A stretch of 64,000 nt of DNA, from contig NZ_CP034539.1 in assembly GCF_003963535.1 (NCBI RefSeq), positions 7,812,001-7,876,000 of the forward strand, given 5' to 3'. Both the position numbers and the translations under genes were made by a program. Positions 53,656 through 62,816 of the stretch are shown one piece after another. Under the pieces are notes generated by a model. That model did not search any database and was not told where the DNA came from. It saw nothing but the letters and a program-made list of their open reading frames with translations. The stretch's first letter is position 1. Each line of letters begins with the position of its first letter. This DNA comes from Streptomyces cyaneochromogenes. GTDB lineage: Bacteria; Actinomycetota; Actinomycetes; Streptomycetales; Streptomycetaceae.

Positions 53656-55584
53656 GTGCCGCTGCTGACCCGCATCACGGGACCGCGCGATCTGGACCGG
53701 CTCAGCCCGGAGCAGCTGGACCAGCTGGCGGAGGAGATCCGGACCTTCCTGGTCGACGCGGTTTCCAAGACCGGCGGCCACCTCGGCCCCAACCTCGGTG
53801 TGGTGGAGCTGACCATCGCCCTGCACCGGGTCTTCGACTCACCGAAGGACAAGGTGCTCTGGGACACGGGCCACCAGTCCTACGTCCACAAGCTCCTCAC
53901 CGGCCGCCAGGACTTCAGCAAGCTGAAGATGAAGGGCGGCCTGTCCGGCTATCCCTCGCAGGCCGAGTCCGAGCACGACGTCATCGAGAACTCGCACGCC
54001 TCGACCGTCCTCGGCTGGGCCGACGGCCTCGCCAAAGCCAACCAGCTGCGCAAACGCGACGACCACGTCGTGGCCGTCATCGGCGACGGCGCGCTGACCG
54101 GAGGTATGGCCTGGGAGGCGCTGAACAACATCGCCGAGGCCAAGGACCGCCCGCTCGTCATCGTCGTCAACGACAACGAGCGGTCGTACGCGCCGACCAT
54201 CGGCGGTCTCGCCAACCACCTCGCCACGCTGCGGACGACCGACGGGTACGAGCGCTTCCTCGCCCGGACCAAGGACATCCTCGACCGCACGCCCGTCGTC
54301 GGCAGGCCGCTCTACGAGACCCTGCACGGCGCCAAGAAGGGCCTCAAGGACTTCATCGCGCCGCAGGGCATGTTCGAGGACCTCGGCCTGAAGTACGTCG
54401 GGCCGATCGACGGACACGACATCGAGGCGCTGGAGTCGGCGCTGGCCCGGGCCAAGCGGTTCGGCGGGCCGGTCATCGTGCACTGCCTCACCGAGAAGGG
54501 CCGCGGCTACCAGCCCGCCCTCCAGGACGAGGCCGACCGCTTCCACGGCATCGGCCCCATCCACCCCGACACCGGCCTGCCGATCAAGGCCTCGGGTGCC
54601 GACTGGACGTCCGTCTTCGGCGACGAGATGGTCAAGCTCGGCAAGGAGCGCGAGGACATCGTGGCGATCACCGCGGCGATGCTGCAGCCGGTCGGCCTGA
54701 AGAAGTTCGCGGACACCTTCCCGGACCGGATCTACGACGTCGGCATCGCCGAGCAGCACGGCGCCGTGTCCGCCGCCGGCCTGGCGACGGGCGGGGTGCA
54801 TCCCGTCTTCGCCGTCTACGCCACCTTCCTGAACCGTGCCTTCGACCAGGTCCTCATGGACGTGGCCCTGCACAAGTGCGGTGTCACCTTCGTGCTCGAC
54901 CGGGCCGGCGTCACCGGCACCGACGGCGCCTCCCACAACGGCATGTGGGACATGTCGATCCTCCAGGTCGTGCCCGGCCTCAGGCTCGCCGCCCCGCGCG
55001 ACGCCGACCAGGTGCGGGCGCAGCTGCGCGAGGCCGTCGAGGTCGAGGACGCGCCGACCGTCGTGCGCTTCTCCAAGGGCGCCGTCGGCCCCGCCGTACC
55101 CGCGGTGGGCCGGGTGGGCGGCATGGACGTGCTGCGTGAGCCGGGGACGGACACGCCCGACGTCCTGCTCGTCTCCGTCGGCGCGCTGGCCCCCATGTGC
55201 CTGGACATCGCCTCGCTCCTCGACAAGCAGGGCATCACCACCACCGTCGTCGACCCGCGCTGGGTCAAGCCGGTGGACGAGGCCATGGCCCCGCTGGCCG
55301 AGCGGCACCGCGTGGTCGTCACCGTCGAGGACAACAGCCGCGTCGGCGGTGTCGGCTCGGCGGTCGCACAGGCCCTGCGCGACGCGGGCGTGGACGTCCC
55401 GCTGCGTGACTTCGGCATCCCGCCGCGCTTCCTCGACCACGCCTCGCGCGCCGAGGTGATGGCCGAGATCGGCCTCACCGCCCCCGACATCGCCCGCCAG
55501 GTCACCGGACTGGTCGCCAAGCTGGACGGCCGCTTCGACCGTACGGCGGCCGAGGTCGACTCGGTGGAGCCGGCCAGGGACTGA
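53656..55584 (+). CDS. dxs: 1-deoxy-D-xylulose-5-phosphate synthase
   Basis: This thiamine-diphosphate enzyme condenses pyruvate and glyceraldehyde 3-phosphate, the first step of the MEP isoprenoid pathway. The TPP-binding motif GDGALTGGMAWEALNN and Asn in VVNDNERSYAP are in the first domain. The catalytic His in the opening (GGHLGPNLGVVELT), YDVGIAEQH in the second domain and the transketolase C-terminal domain are all present. The length is 642 residues. The GTG at 53656 has AAGGAGG upstream. It is transcribed alone. Streptomyces often have a second dxs copy (SCO6768 in S. coelicolor, from memory). Confidence 0.96.
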   Translation: MPLLTRITGPRDLDRLSPEQLDQLAEEIRTFLVDAVSKTGGHLGPNLGVVELTIALHRVFDSPKDKVLWDTGHQSYVHKLLTGRQDFSKLKMKGGLSGYPSQAESEHDVIENSHASTVLGWADGLAKANQLRKRDDHVVAVIGDGALTGGMAWEALNNIAEAKDRPLVIVVNDNERSYAPTIGGLANHLATLRTTDGYERFLARTKDILDRTPVVGRPLYETLHGAKKGLKDFIAPQGMFEDLGLKYVGPIDGHDIEALESALARAKRFGGPVIVHCLTEKGRGYQPALQDEADRFHGIGPIHPDTGLPIKASGADWTSVFGDEMVKLGKEREDIVAITAAMLQPVGLKKFADTFPDRIYDVGIAEQHGAVSAAGLATGGVHPVFAVYATFLNRAFDQVLMDVALHKCGVTFVLDRAGVTGTDGASHNGMWDMSILQVVPGLRLAAPRDADQVRAQLREAVEVEDAPTVVRFSKGAVGPAVPAVGRVGGMDVLREPGTDTPDVLLVSVGALAPMCLDIASLLDKQGITTTVVDPRWVKPVDEAMAPLAERHRVVVTVEDNSRVGGVGSAVAQALRDAGVDVPLRDFGIPPRFLDHASRAEVMAEIGLTAPDIARQVTGLVAKLDGRFDRTAAEVDSVEPARD

Positions 55585-55592
55585 GTCAGCCA

Positions 55593-55620
55593 GGGACGGA
55601 GCTCCCGGGACGGAGCTCCC
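55593..55620. repeat. Perfect tandem duplication of a 14-mer after dxs
   Basis: GGGACGGAGCTCCC occurs twice back to back (55593-55606 and 55607-55620), followed by a decayed GGGACCGAG. Each unit contains GGAGCTCC, which can fold, so it may help end the dxs transcript. Confidence 0.8.
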
Positions 55621-55789
55621 GGGACCGAGTCCGCCGGGGACTGACAACACCGGTACGGCCGGATGGGCCGGTTGGCCACTCATGATGGTGGCGAAACCGG
55701 CCCATCTGTGTGAATCCGCCCGTGCCGGGGCATGCGTACCACGCCCCCTCTCGATCATGTCGAGGACGACAAGCGTGGGAGGTATGACC

Positions 55790-57313
55790 GTGAGCAGCAC
55801 ACTCTTCCGGACGAAGAGAGTCGAGCAGTCCATCCTCGATACCGAGGAGCCAGAGCACGCGCTCAAGAAGTCCCTGTCCGCCCTGGACCTGACCGTCTTC
55901 GGCGTCGGCGTGATCATCGGCACCGGCATCTTCGTGCTCACCGGCACCGTCGCGAAGAACAACGCCGGTCCCGCGGTGGCCCTGGCGTTCGTCGCGGCCG
56001 GCGTCGCCTGCGCGCTGGCCGCACTCTGTTACGCCGAGTTCGCGTCCACGGTCCCGGTCGCCGGGTCCGCGTACACGTTCTCCTACGCCTCCCTGGGCGA
56101 ACTGCCCGCCTGGATCATCGGCTGGGACCTGGTCCTGGAGTTCGCGCTCGGTACGGCGGTGGTGGCCGTCGGCTGGTCGGGCTATGTCCAGTCGCTCATG
56201 GACAACGCGGGCTGGGAGATGCCCGCGGCCCTGGGCAGCAGAGAGGGGGCCGACGCCTTCGGCTTCGACATCCTCGCCGCCGCGCTGGTCCTCGTCCTCA
56301 CCTTCATCCTCGTACTGGGCATGAAGCTGTCCGCGCGGATCACGTCCCTGGTCGTGGCCATCAAGGTGACCGTCGTCCTGACCGTGATCATCGCCGGCGC
56401 GTTCCTGATCGACGGTGACAACTACGACCCGTTCATCCCGAAGACCCAGACGGTGGACGCCGGCAGCAATCTCGACGCCCCGCTGATCCAGCTCATGTTC
56501 GGCTGGGCGCCCTCCAACTTCGGCGTGATGGGCATCTTCACCGCCGCCTCGGTCGTGTTCTTCGCCTTCATCGGCTTCGACGTCGTGGCGACGGCCGCCG
56601 AGGAGACCAAGAACCCGCAGCGCGACATGCCGCGCGGCATCATCGGCTCCCTGCTCATCTGCACCACGCTGTACGTCGCCGTGTCGATCGTGGTCACGGG
56701 CATGCAGCACTACAGCAGGCTGTCCGTGGACGCCCCGCTCGCCGACGCCTTCAAAGCCACTGGGCATCCCTGGTTCGCGGGCTTCATCAGCTTCGGCGCC
56801 GCCGTCGGCCTGACGACGGTCTGCATGATCCTGCTCCTCGGCCAGACCCGCGTCTTCTTCGCGATGAGCCGCGACGGACTGCTGCCGCGCTTCTTCTCCC
56901 GCGTCCACCCGCGGTTCAAGACCCCGCACCGGCCGACCATCCTGCTCGGCGTGATCATCGCGGTCCTCGCCGGCTTCACCCCGTTGACCGAACTCGCCGC
57001 CCTGGTGAACATCGGCACCCTGTTCGCCTTCGTCGTCGTGGCCATCGGCGTGATCATCCTCCGCAAGACCCGCCCCGACCTGGAGCGGTCGTTCCGCACC
57101 CCGTGGGTGCCGGTCCTGCCGATCCTGTCGGTGCTCGCCTCGCTGTGGCTGATGATCAACCTGCCGGCCGAGACCTGGGTGCGGTTCGCCATCTGGATGG
57201 CCGTCGGCTTCGTCGTGTACTTCATCTACGGCCGCTCCCACAGCCGCCTCGGCCGACACGAGGAGACCACCGTCGACGAGGTCATGAAGCCGCCGAAGGG
57301 AGACATTCCGTAG
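55790..57313 (+). CDS. Amino acid permease (APC family, cationic amino acid transporter type)
   Basis: This is a 507-residue membrane protein with about 12 hydrophobic segments. The first segment carries the APC motif VGVIIGTGIFVLTG, followed by GPAVALAFVAAGVACALAALCYAEFAS and PVAGSAYTFSYASLGELPAWIIGWDLVLEF. FFAFIGFDVVATAAEETKNPQRDMP is the family signature between segments. The match is best to CAT-type (YfnA-like) transporters. I chose the GTG at 55790 because GGGAGG lies 7 bp before it; an ATG at 55784 is too close. The S. coelicolor equivalent is SCO6014 (from memory). The substrate is not determinable. Confidence 0.92.
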   Translation: MSSTLFRTKRVEQSILDTEEPEHALKKSLSALDLTVFGVGVIIGTGIFVLTGTVAKNNAGPAVALAFVAAGVACALAALCYAEFASTVPVAGSAYTFSYASLGELPAWIIGWDLVLEFALGTAVVAVGWSGYVQSLMDNAGWEMPAALGSREGADAFGFDILAAALVLVLTFILVLGMKLSARITSLVVAIKVTVVLTVIIAGAFLIDGDNYDPFIPKTQTVDAGSNLDAPLIQLMFGWAPSNFGVMGIFTAASVVFFAFIGFDVVATAAEETKNPQRDMPRGIIGSLLICTTLYVAVSIVVTGMQHYSRLSVDAPLADAFKATGHPWFAGFISFGAAVGLTTVCMILLLGQTRVFFAMSRDGLLPRFFSRVHPRFKTPHRPTILLGVIIAVLAGFTPLTELAALVNIGTLFAFVVVAIGVIILRKTRPDLERSFRTPWVPVLPILSVLASLWLMINLPAETWVRFAIWMAVGFVVYFIYGRSHSRLGRHEETTVDEVMKPPKGDIP

Positions 57314-57351
57314 CCGGAACCGGCGTTCGACGGATTGCCGCCACCCGACTC

Positions 57352-57394
57352 TCCGGCCCCGCATGCCCTGCTTGAACAGGGCCGCGGGGCCGGA
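57352..57394. terminator. Terminator after the amino acid permease gene
   Basis: TCCGGCCCCGC and GCCCTG pair with CAGGGC and GCGGGGCCGGA around the loop CTTGAA, with a small internal bulge, giving 17 paired bases. It lies 38 bp after the permease stop. The following stretch 57395-57717 has no convincing gene; a reading frame at 57460-57600 faintly resembles the start of a GAF-type sensor kinase (see findings). Confidence 0.75.
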
Positions 57395-57717
57395 CGGCGT
57401 TCACCCCGAGCCCCTGCTTCGCCCGGCCGCTGCGGAGCCTCGACGGGGGCTGTCCCGCCGTGCAGGCCGTACAGGCGCGGCTGCCGACGCAGGGCGAGGG
57501 CGGAGCGCCGTACGAGACGGTCGCCGACCGCAAGCCGCCGCCGGTGCCGCGGCTGTACGAGGCCGTTCTCGCGGTAGCGGGTCCGGATCGCTGGCGTCGG
57601 TGCGGGTCCTGGCGGCCGGTGCCCAGCCGCCGGCCGCCGCGCTGACGGGGCCGGGAGACCGGCGCGGCTGGGCGCGGCCGTACCGAGTCGGTGTGCGGCA
57701 GCGGCGTACAGAAGTCG

Positions 57718-58089
57718 CTAGGGCCGCACTGTACGCGGCCCAGCCACCTCCGCCCCCAAATCCGTCACCCTCCGGCGCAGTTCCCGGTCCGCGGTCACCA
57801 CCAGGCAGGGCCGTCCGTCGGCCCGGGCGACGAGCTCGACCATGTGATCGTCCCCGCTTCCGGCGGCGGCCTCCACGCGGACGCCCGGCACGGACTCCAC
57901 GCCCCGGGCGGCCCCCTCCACCACGAGTACGAGCTCCACGGGTCCCGCCCGACCGGGCACACCGTCCACCGCCAGCCGGTCCCGCAAGCGCTCCGCGGCC
58001 CCGCGCCGGTCCCGCCACCACCCGTCGGGCACCGACCCGACGACATTCGCGGCGTCGACGATCACGAGCAGGGGGACGTCATCGTTCAT
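57718..58089 (-). CDS. Small NYN/PIN-like domain protein, 123 residues
   Basis: The sequence VPLLVIVDAANVVGSVPDGWWRDR opens with the Asp-rich strand of NYN/PIN-type nucleases. It continues to GSGDDHMVELVARA and CLVVTADRELRRRV, giving four acidic positions in the order expected for metal binding (VDAAN, GDDH, TADREL). This suggests an RNase; some annotations call this family NTP pyrophosphohydrolase. The ATG is at 58087-58089. It is 90 bp downstream of the dehydrogenase gene on the same strand. Its role is unknown. Confidence 0.75.
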   Translation of the reverse strand: MNDDVPLLVIVDAANVVGSVPDGWWRDRRGAAERLRDRLAVDGVPGRAGPVELVLVVEGAARGVESVPGVRVEAAAGSGDDHMVELVARADGRPCLVVTADRELRRRVTDLGAEVAGPRTVRP

Positions 58090-58179
58090 GGGGCAAGGGT
58101 CGCACGGCGGTCATGGGGGCACTGGCCCTACGGCGACCGCCCGCTACCGGCCCTTGCCGCCCTGCCGAAGCCGGCGGGC

Positions 58180-59070
58180 TCAGGCGTCCCCGTCCTCCTC
58201 GAAGCTCGCGAAGTACGCCGCCGCCATGTCCTCCTCCCCGTGCCCCCGTGCAGCCGCCCGCTCGAAGCGCTGCGCGCTCGCCTCGGCCACGTCCAGGCGT
58301 ACTCCGTGCCGTTCGCCCGCCTCCACGATGAGCCGTGCGTCCTTCGCCGCCGTGCTCACCGCGAACTGGGCCGGGGTCAGCCCGCCGTTCAGCACCAGGC
58401 CGGTCTTGGCCCGCAGGTAGCCCATGTCGAGCGGGCCGCCGTCGATCACCTCGAAGAAGCGCTGGGCGTCGACGTCGAGGGCCTTGGCGAGGGCCAGCAC
58501 CTCTCCGGCCGCGTTGGTCACCGCGAGCACCCAGCTGTTGGCGACCAGCTTCAGCCGCGTGGCGGTGGCCGCCCCGCCGTCCTCGCCGGTCCACACGGTA
58601 CGGGCGCCGACGGCGTCGAACACCGGCGTCACCGTCTCCCGCCCGGCGACCGGCCCCGCCGCCAGCACCGTGAGCTGGCCGGCCTCGGCGGGCTGGCGGG
58701 TGCCGAGCACCGGGGCGTCGTAGAAGACGAGGCCGTGCTGCCGGGCGAAGGCGGCCAGGTCGGGGATCGCCTCGATGCCGGCGGTCGTCGACTGGACCCA
58801 GGCGGCACCGGAGCGCAGCTCGGACGCGGCCTCGCGCATGACGTCCAGCGTCGCGGGGCCGTCGTACAGCATGGTCAGGACGACGTCGGCGCCCTGGACC
58901 GCCTCGGCGGGCGTGTCGGCGACGAACGCGCCGTCGGCGGCCAGGGGCTCGGCCTTGGCGCGGGTGCGGTTCCAGGCGCGGACCGTGTGTCCGGCCCTGG
59001 CGAGGTTGCGGGCCATCGCGGCGCCCATGATGCCGGTGCCCAGGACGCTCACGGTGAGCTTGTCGGTCAT
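58180..59070 (-). CDS. NAD(P)-dependent oxidoreductase (3-hydroxyisobutyrate dehydrogenase-like)
   Basis: This is a 296-residue beta-hydroxyacid dehydrogenase. The N-terminal Rossmann motif VSVLGTGIMGAAMARNLARAGHTVRAWNRT suggests NADP preference (the R-T after the second strand). The substrate-binding motif is DAPVLGTRQPAEAGQLTVLAAG, and the catalytic Lys is in TRLKLVANSWVLAV. The substrate cannot be read from sequence; 3-hydroxyisobutyrate, glyoxylate or an imine are possible. The ATG at 59068-59070 is conserved in position before the Rossmann fold. It is divergent from the next gene. Confidence 0.92.
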   Translation of the reverse strand: MTDKLTVSVLGTGIMGAAMARNLARAGHTVRAWNRTRAKAEPLAADGAFVADTPAEAVQGADVVLTMLYDGPATLDVMREAASELRSGAAWVQSTTAGIEAIPDLAAFARQHGLVFYDAPVLGTRQPAEAGQLTVLAAGPVAGRETVTPVFDAVGARTVWTGEDGGAATATRLKLVANSWVLAVTNAAGEVLALAKALDVDAQRFFEVIDGGPLDMGYLRAKTGLVLNGGLTPAQFAVSTAAKDARLIVEAGERHGVRLDVAEASAQRFERAAARGHGEEDMAAAYFASFEEDGDA

Positions 59071-59168
59071 GACGTCGACTTCCTGTTCTCGTACGGACGT
59101 TGCTGCTGTGATCCAGCTTGCCCGGGGCCGGGCCGTGGCGGCGCGCCGACCCCGAATAGAGTGAACCG

Positions 59169-60185
59169 GTGAACGGCGACTGGCTCATCCGCGGCCGCGA
59201 CGGCCGCCTCAGCGTCTATCTGCCGACCGACGACGCGGTCCTGTGCCGGGCGGAACTCGGACCCGGCGGCCCCTGGGAACCCCCGCGCAAGGTCGGCGGC
59301 GAGCAGAAACTGCGGCCCGGCCCCGCGGTCGGCCAGGGCGCCGACGACTACGCCCATCTGGCCGCCTGGCGTCCCACCAAGGCGGGCGAGGCGGGCCTCG
59401 TGCACTCCACGCACTTCCGGCCGCGCCTGGCCGCCCTGGACTGGATCTCCATCGGCCACCCGGACAGCGCCGGAGACCGCACCGGCACACCGGCCGTCAC
59501 GGTCGACGCGCAGGGGCGGGCCCATGTCTTCGTCCGCAACAAGGCGGGCGGCGTGAGCATGCGCGGCCAGAAGGAGGTCGGCGGCTGGGGCCCGTGGCGT
59601 GACCTCAAGGGCCGTGAGGTCGACGACCGCCTCGCCGCCGTGACGGGGGAGTGCGGGCTCGTCGAGCTGTACGCGGCCGTCCCCGGTGCCGTCCTGCACT
59701 GGCGCCAGGAGAAGCCGGGCAGCGTGCCGGTCCTGGAGGAGGCGATGCAGACCCCGGTCCGCCCGGGCACCCTGCACGCCCTGGCCACCTCCGCCGAGCG
59801 CACCACCCTCTTCTACGCCGACGACTCCGGCGACCTGTGCGCCTGGCGCCCGGGCACCAAGCCGGTGACCCTGCTGGCCTCCGCCGGACCCGGCCCGGTG
59901 TCCGCGATCCGCTGTGAACTCGACGGCCACGACTGCACGTTGCTCGCCCAGCGCTCGGCGAGCGGTCGCGTCGCCTTCGCCGCGTACCCGACGGAGCAGG
60001 AGTCGGCGGGCGCGTGGTGGACCGAGTCCGGGCCGCAGTTGCCGGCGGACGCGGTGGTGGCGCTGGCGCTGGACGAGGACGAGCGGGTGGTGGCGGCGAC
60101 GCTGTCGCCGTCGACGGGGCAACTGCTCGTCACCCGGCGCAAGGACGAAGCGGGGCTGGCGCTGGAGGCATGGCGGGCGGTCTAG
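59169..60185 (+). CDS. Conserved hypothetical protein, beta-propeller-like
   Basis: This is a 338-residue protein with six or seven repeats of short beta-strands containing Trp and Gly (GPGGPWEPPRKVG, GGWGPWRDLKG, AWRPTKAGE, CAWRPGTKPV, GAWWTESGP). The pattern is like the tryptophan-rich propeller lectins (PLL family), but no ligand site can be assigned. There is no signal peptide and no membrane segment. The GTG at 59169 starts 98 bp from the divergent dehydrogenase gene. I do not recognise a function. Confidence 0.7.
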   Translation: MNGDWLIRGRDGRLSVYLPTDDAVLCRAELGPGGPWEPPRKVGGEQKLRPGPAVGQGADDYAHLAAWRPTKAGEAGLVHSTHFRPRLAALDWISIGHPDSAGDRTGTPAVTVDAQGRAHVFVRNKAGGVSMRGQKEVGGWGPWRDLKGREVDDRLAAVTGECGLVELYAAVPGAVLHWRQEKPGSVPVLEEAMQTPVRPGTLHALATSAERTTLFYADDSGDLCAWRPGTKPVTLLASAGPGPVSAIRCELDGHDCTLLAQRSASGRVAFAAYPTEQESAGAWWTESGPQLPADAVVALALDEDERVVAATLSPSTGQLLVTRRKDEAGLALEAWRAV

Positions 60186-60236
60186 CGGACGCAATTCGCA
60201 GGACTGTTCGGCCGCGCCTGCGTCAGGATGACCCTC

Positions 60237-60629
60237 ATGGACGCGGAAAGCACGGAAAGCCTGGTCGAGGTCTGGCGGCGGATCCTGGCGCCCTCCGGGA
60301 CCTCTTGGGTGCTCTTCGAGCACGGCACCTGCGTGGTGCTGAAGGAGCCGGGGGACGACCTCGCGGGACAGGCCTCAGGGATTCTCGGCGAGTTCGGCCC
60401 GGTGAACGTGGGCTCCCCGGCCGGTGACTTCAACGTGCTCACCCTCAAGGACGACCTGGGCTGGCTGGTCACCAGCCATCACCCGGACGTCGTCACCCAC
60501 GTCGCCCCCGACGAACCCGTCGATCCGTCGCACCTGGCCGTTGGCATCCACGGCCGCACCAAGCGCCACCGGGACGGCACGGAACTGCGGGTCGTCCATG
60601 TGGAGGACCGGCGCGCGACCGGCGACTGA
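60237..60629 (+). CDS. Conserved hypothetical protein, 130 residues
   Basis: This small acidic protein (SWVLFEHGTCVVLKEPGDD, GSPAGDFNVLTLKDDLGWLVTSHHPDVVTHVAPDE) has alternating strands and no known motif. Its composition and codon use fit a real Streptomyces gene. I prefer the ATG at 60237 because CAGGA is nine bases upstream; the in-frame ATG at 60228 would directly follow it. It lies 51 bp after the propeller-like gene and may be cotranscribed. Function unknown. Confidence 0.7.
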   Translation: MDAESTESLVEVWRRILAPSGTSWVLFEHGTCVVLKEPGDDLAGQASGILGEFGPVNVGSPAGDFNVLTLKDDLGWLVTSHHPDVVTHVAPDEPVDPSHLAVGIHGRTKRHRDGTELRVVHVEDRRATGD

Positions 60630-60632
60630 GAA

Positions 60633-60674
60633 CGCCGGTGCCCCGCACACCCGGAGGCGTGCGGGGCACCGGCG
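60633..60674. terminator. Bidirectional terminator between convergent genes
   Basis: CGCCGGTGCCCCGCAC pairs perfectly with GTGCGGGGCACCGGCG (16 bp) around a 10-nt loop. It lies between the stop of the small hypothetical gene (60629) and the fadB stop (60690), so it can serve both. Confidence 0.9.
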
Positions 60675-60689
60675 GTCACAGCGGAGCGC

Positions 60690-62816
60690 TTACGCGGGGA
60701 CGCTCGCCACGCCCGGCGCCAGGAACTTCTTGCCGTTCACGCGCTCGGAGACACCCTCGCGGTCCAGGTACGGCGTGATGCCGCCCAGGTGGAAGGGCCA
60801 GCCGGCGCCCGTGATCAGGCAGAGGTCGATGTCCTGGGCCTCGGCGACGACGCCCTCGTCGAGCATGAGGCCGATCTCCTGGGCCACCGCGTCCAGGACG
60901 CGGTCGCGGACCTGCTCCTCGGTGAGGACGGAGTCGCCCTGCTTCAGGAGCGCGGCGACCTCGGGGTCCAGCTCCGGCTTGCCGGAGTCGTAGACGTAGA
61001 AGCCGCGCTTGCCCGCCTTGACGACGGCCGCGAGGTTCGGGGAGACCGTGAAGCGGTCCGGGAAGGCCCGGTTGAGGGTCTCCGAGACGTGCAGACCGAT
61101 CGCCGGACCGACCAGCTCCAGGAGCACCAGCGGGGACATCGGCAGACCGAGCGGCTCCACGGCCTTCTCGGCGACCTCGACCGGCGTGCCCTCGTCGATG
61201 ACGTTCTGGATCTCGCCCATGAAGCGGGTGAGGATGCGGTTCACGACGAACGCCGGGGCGTCCTTGGTGAGGACCGCGGTCTTCTTCAGCTTCTTGGCGA
61301 CGGCGAACGCCGTGGCCAGCGAGGCGTCGTCCGTCTTCTCGCCGCGGACGATCTCCAGCAGCGGCAGGACCGCGACCGGGTTGAAGAAGTGGAAGCCGAC
61401 GACCCGCTCGGGGTTCTTCAGCTTCGACGCCATCTCCGAGACGGAGAGGGAGGAGGTGTTCGTCGCGAAGATGGCGTGCGCCGGGGCGACCGCCTCGACC
61501 TCCGCGAACACCTGCTGCTTGACGCCGATCTCCTCGAAGACGGCCTCGATGACGAAGTCGGCGTCGGAGAAGCCCTCGGCCTTGTCCAGGACACCGGAGA
61601 CCAGCGCCTTGAGGCGGTTGGCCTTGTCCTGGTTGATACGGCCCTTGCCGAGCAGCTTCTCGATCTCGGCGTGGACGTAGCCCACACCCTTGTCGACGCG
61701 CTCCTGGTCGATGTCGGTCAGCACGACCGGCACCTCCAGGCGGCGCAGGAAGAGCAGCGCGAGCTGGGAGGCCATCAGACCGGCGCCGACGACACCGACC
61801 TTGGTGACCGGGCGGGCCAGGTTCTTGTCCGGCGCGCCGGCCGGGCGCTTGCCGCGCTTCTGCACCAGGTTGAAGGCGTAGATGCCGGCACGCAGTTCGC
61901 CACCCATGATCAGGTCGGCGAGCGCCTTGTCCTCGGCGTCGTAGCCCTGCTGCAGGTCGCCGTTCTTGGCGGCGGCGATGATGTCGAGGGCGCGGTAGGC
62001 GGCCGGAGCGGCGCCGTGCACCTTGGAGTCCGCGATGAAGCGGCCCTTGGCGACGGCCTGGTCCCAGGCCTCACCGCGGTCGATCACCGGACGCTCGACC
62101 TCGATGTCGCCCTTGAGGACGTTCGCCGTCCAGATCAGCGACTGCTCCAGGAAGTCGGCGCCCTCGAAGATGGCGTCGGCGATGCCCAGGTCGAAGACCT
62201 GCTGGCCCTTGAGCTGCTTGTTCTGGTTGAGGCTGTTCTCGATGATCACCGAGACGGCCTTGTCGGCGCCGATCAGGTTCGGCAGGATCGTGCAGCCGCC
62301 CCAGCCGGGCACCAGGCCGAGGAAGACCTCGGGGAGCGAGAACGCCGGGAGCGCCTTGGAGACGGTGCGGTACTTGCAGTGCAGACCGACCTCGACGCCA
62401 CCGCCCATCGCGGCACCGTTGTAGTACGCGAAGGTCGGCACGGCCAGGCCCGACAGGCGCTTGAAGACCTCGTGGCCGCCCTTGCCGATGGCCAGCGCGT
62501 CCTTGTGCTCCTTCAGCAGCTCGACGCCCTTGAGGTCGGCGCCGACCGCGAAGATGAACGGCTTGCCGGTGATGCCGACGCCGACGATGTCACCGGCCGC
62601 GGCCTCCGCCTCGACCTGGTCGATGGCGGTGTTGAGGTTCGCCAGCGACTGGGGGCCGAAGGTGGTCGGCTTGGTGTGGTCGAAGCCGTTGTCCAGCGTG
62701 ATGAGCGCGAAGCGCCCGGCGCCGAACGGCAGGTCGAGGTGGCGTACGTGCGCGGACGTCACGACCTCGTCGGGGAAGAGCTCGGCGGCGCCCTTCAGGA
62801 GTTCGGTGGTGCTCAC
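60690..62816 (-). CDS. fadB: Fatty acid oxidation complex alpha subunit (enoyl-CoA hydratase/3-hydroxyacyl-CoA dehydrogenase)
   Basis: This two-domain beta-oxidation enzyme of 708 residues hydrates enoyl-CoA and oxidises the 3-hydroxyacyl-CoA. The N-terminal crotonase domain has GKPFIFAVGADLKGV and the oxyanion-hole region YNGAAMGGGVEVGLHCKYR, with the catalytic Glu in SLPEVFLGLVPGWGG. The dehydrogenase domain has KVGVVGAGLMASQLALLFLRR, FVIEAVFEEIGVKQQVF, TNTSSLSVSEMA and RVVGFHFFNPVAVLPLLEIVRG. The GTG at 62814-62816 (MSTTELLKGAAELFPDE) overlaps the fadA stop (GTGA). Together with fadA it forms the trifunctional complex. The S. coelicolor equivalent is SCO6026 (from memory). Confidence 0.95.
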   Translation of the reverse strand: MSTTELLKGAAELFPDEVVTSAHVRHLDLPFGAGRFALITLDNGFDHTKPTTFGPQSLANLNTAIDQVEAEAAAGDIVGVGITGKPFIFAVGADLKGVELLKEHKDALAIGKGGHEVFKRLSGLAVPTFAYYNGAAMGGGVEVGLHCKYRTVSKALPAFSLPEVFLGLVPGWGGCTILPNLIGADKAVSVIIENSLNQNKQLKGQQVFDLGIADAIFEGADFLEQSLIWTANVLKGDIEVERPVIDRGEAWDQAVAKGRFIADSKVHGAAPAAYRALDIIAAAKNGDLQQGYDAEDKALADLIMGGELRAGIYAFNLVQKRGKRPAGAPDKNLARPVTKVGVVGAGLMASQLALLFLRRLEVPVVLTDIDQERVDKGVGYVHAEIEKLLGKGRINQDKANRLKALVSGVLDKAEGFSDADFVIEAVFEEIGVKQQVFAEVEAVAPAHAIFATNTSSLSVSEMASKLKNPERVVGFHFFNPVAVLPLLEIVRGEKTDDASLATAFAVAKKLKKTAVLTKDAPAFVVNRILTRFMGEIQNVIDEGTPVEVAEKAVEPLGLPMSPLVLLELVGPAIGLHVSETLNRAFPDRFTVSPNLAAVVKAGKRGFYVYDSGKPELDPEVAALLKQGDSVLTEEQVRDRVLDAVAQEIGLMLDEGVVAEAQDIDLCLITGAGWPFHLGGITPYLDREGVSERVNGKKFLAPGVASVPA

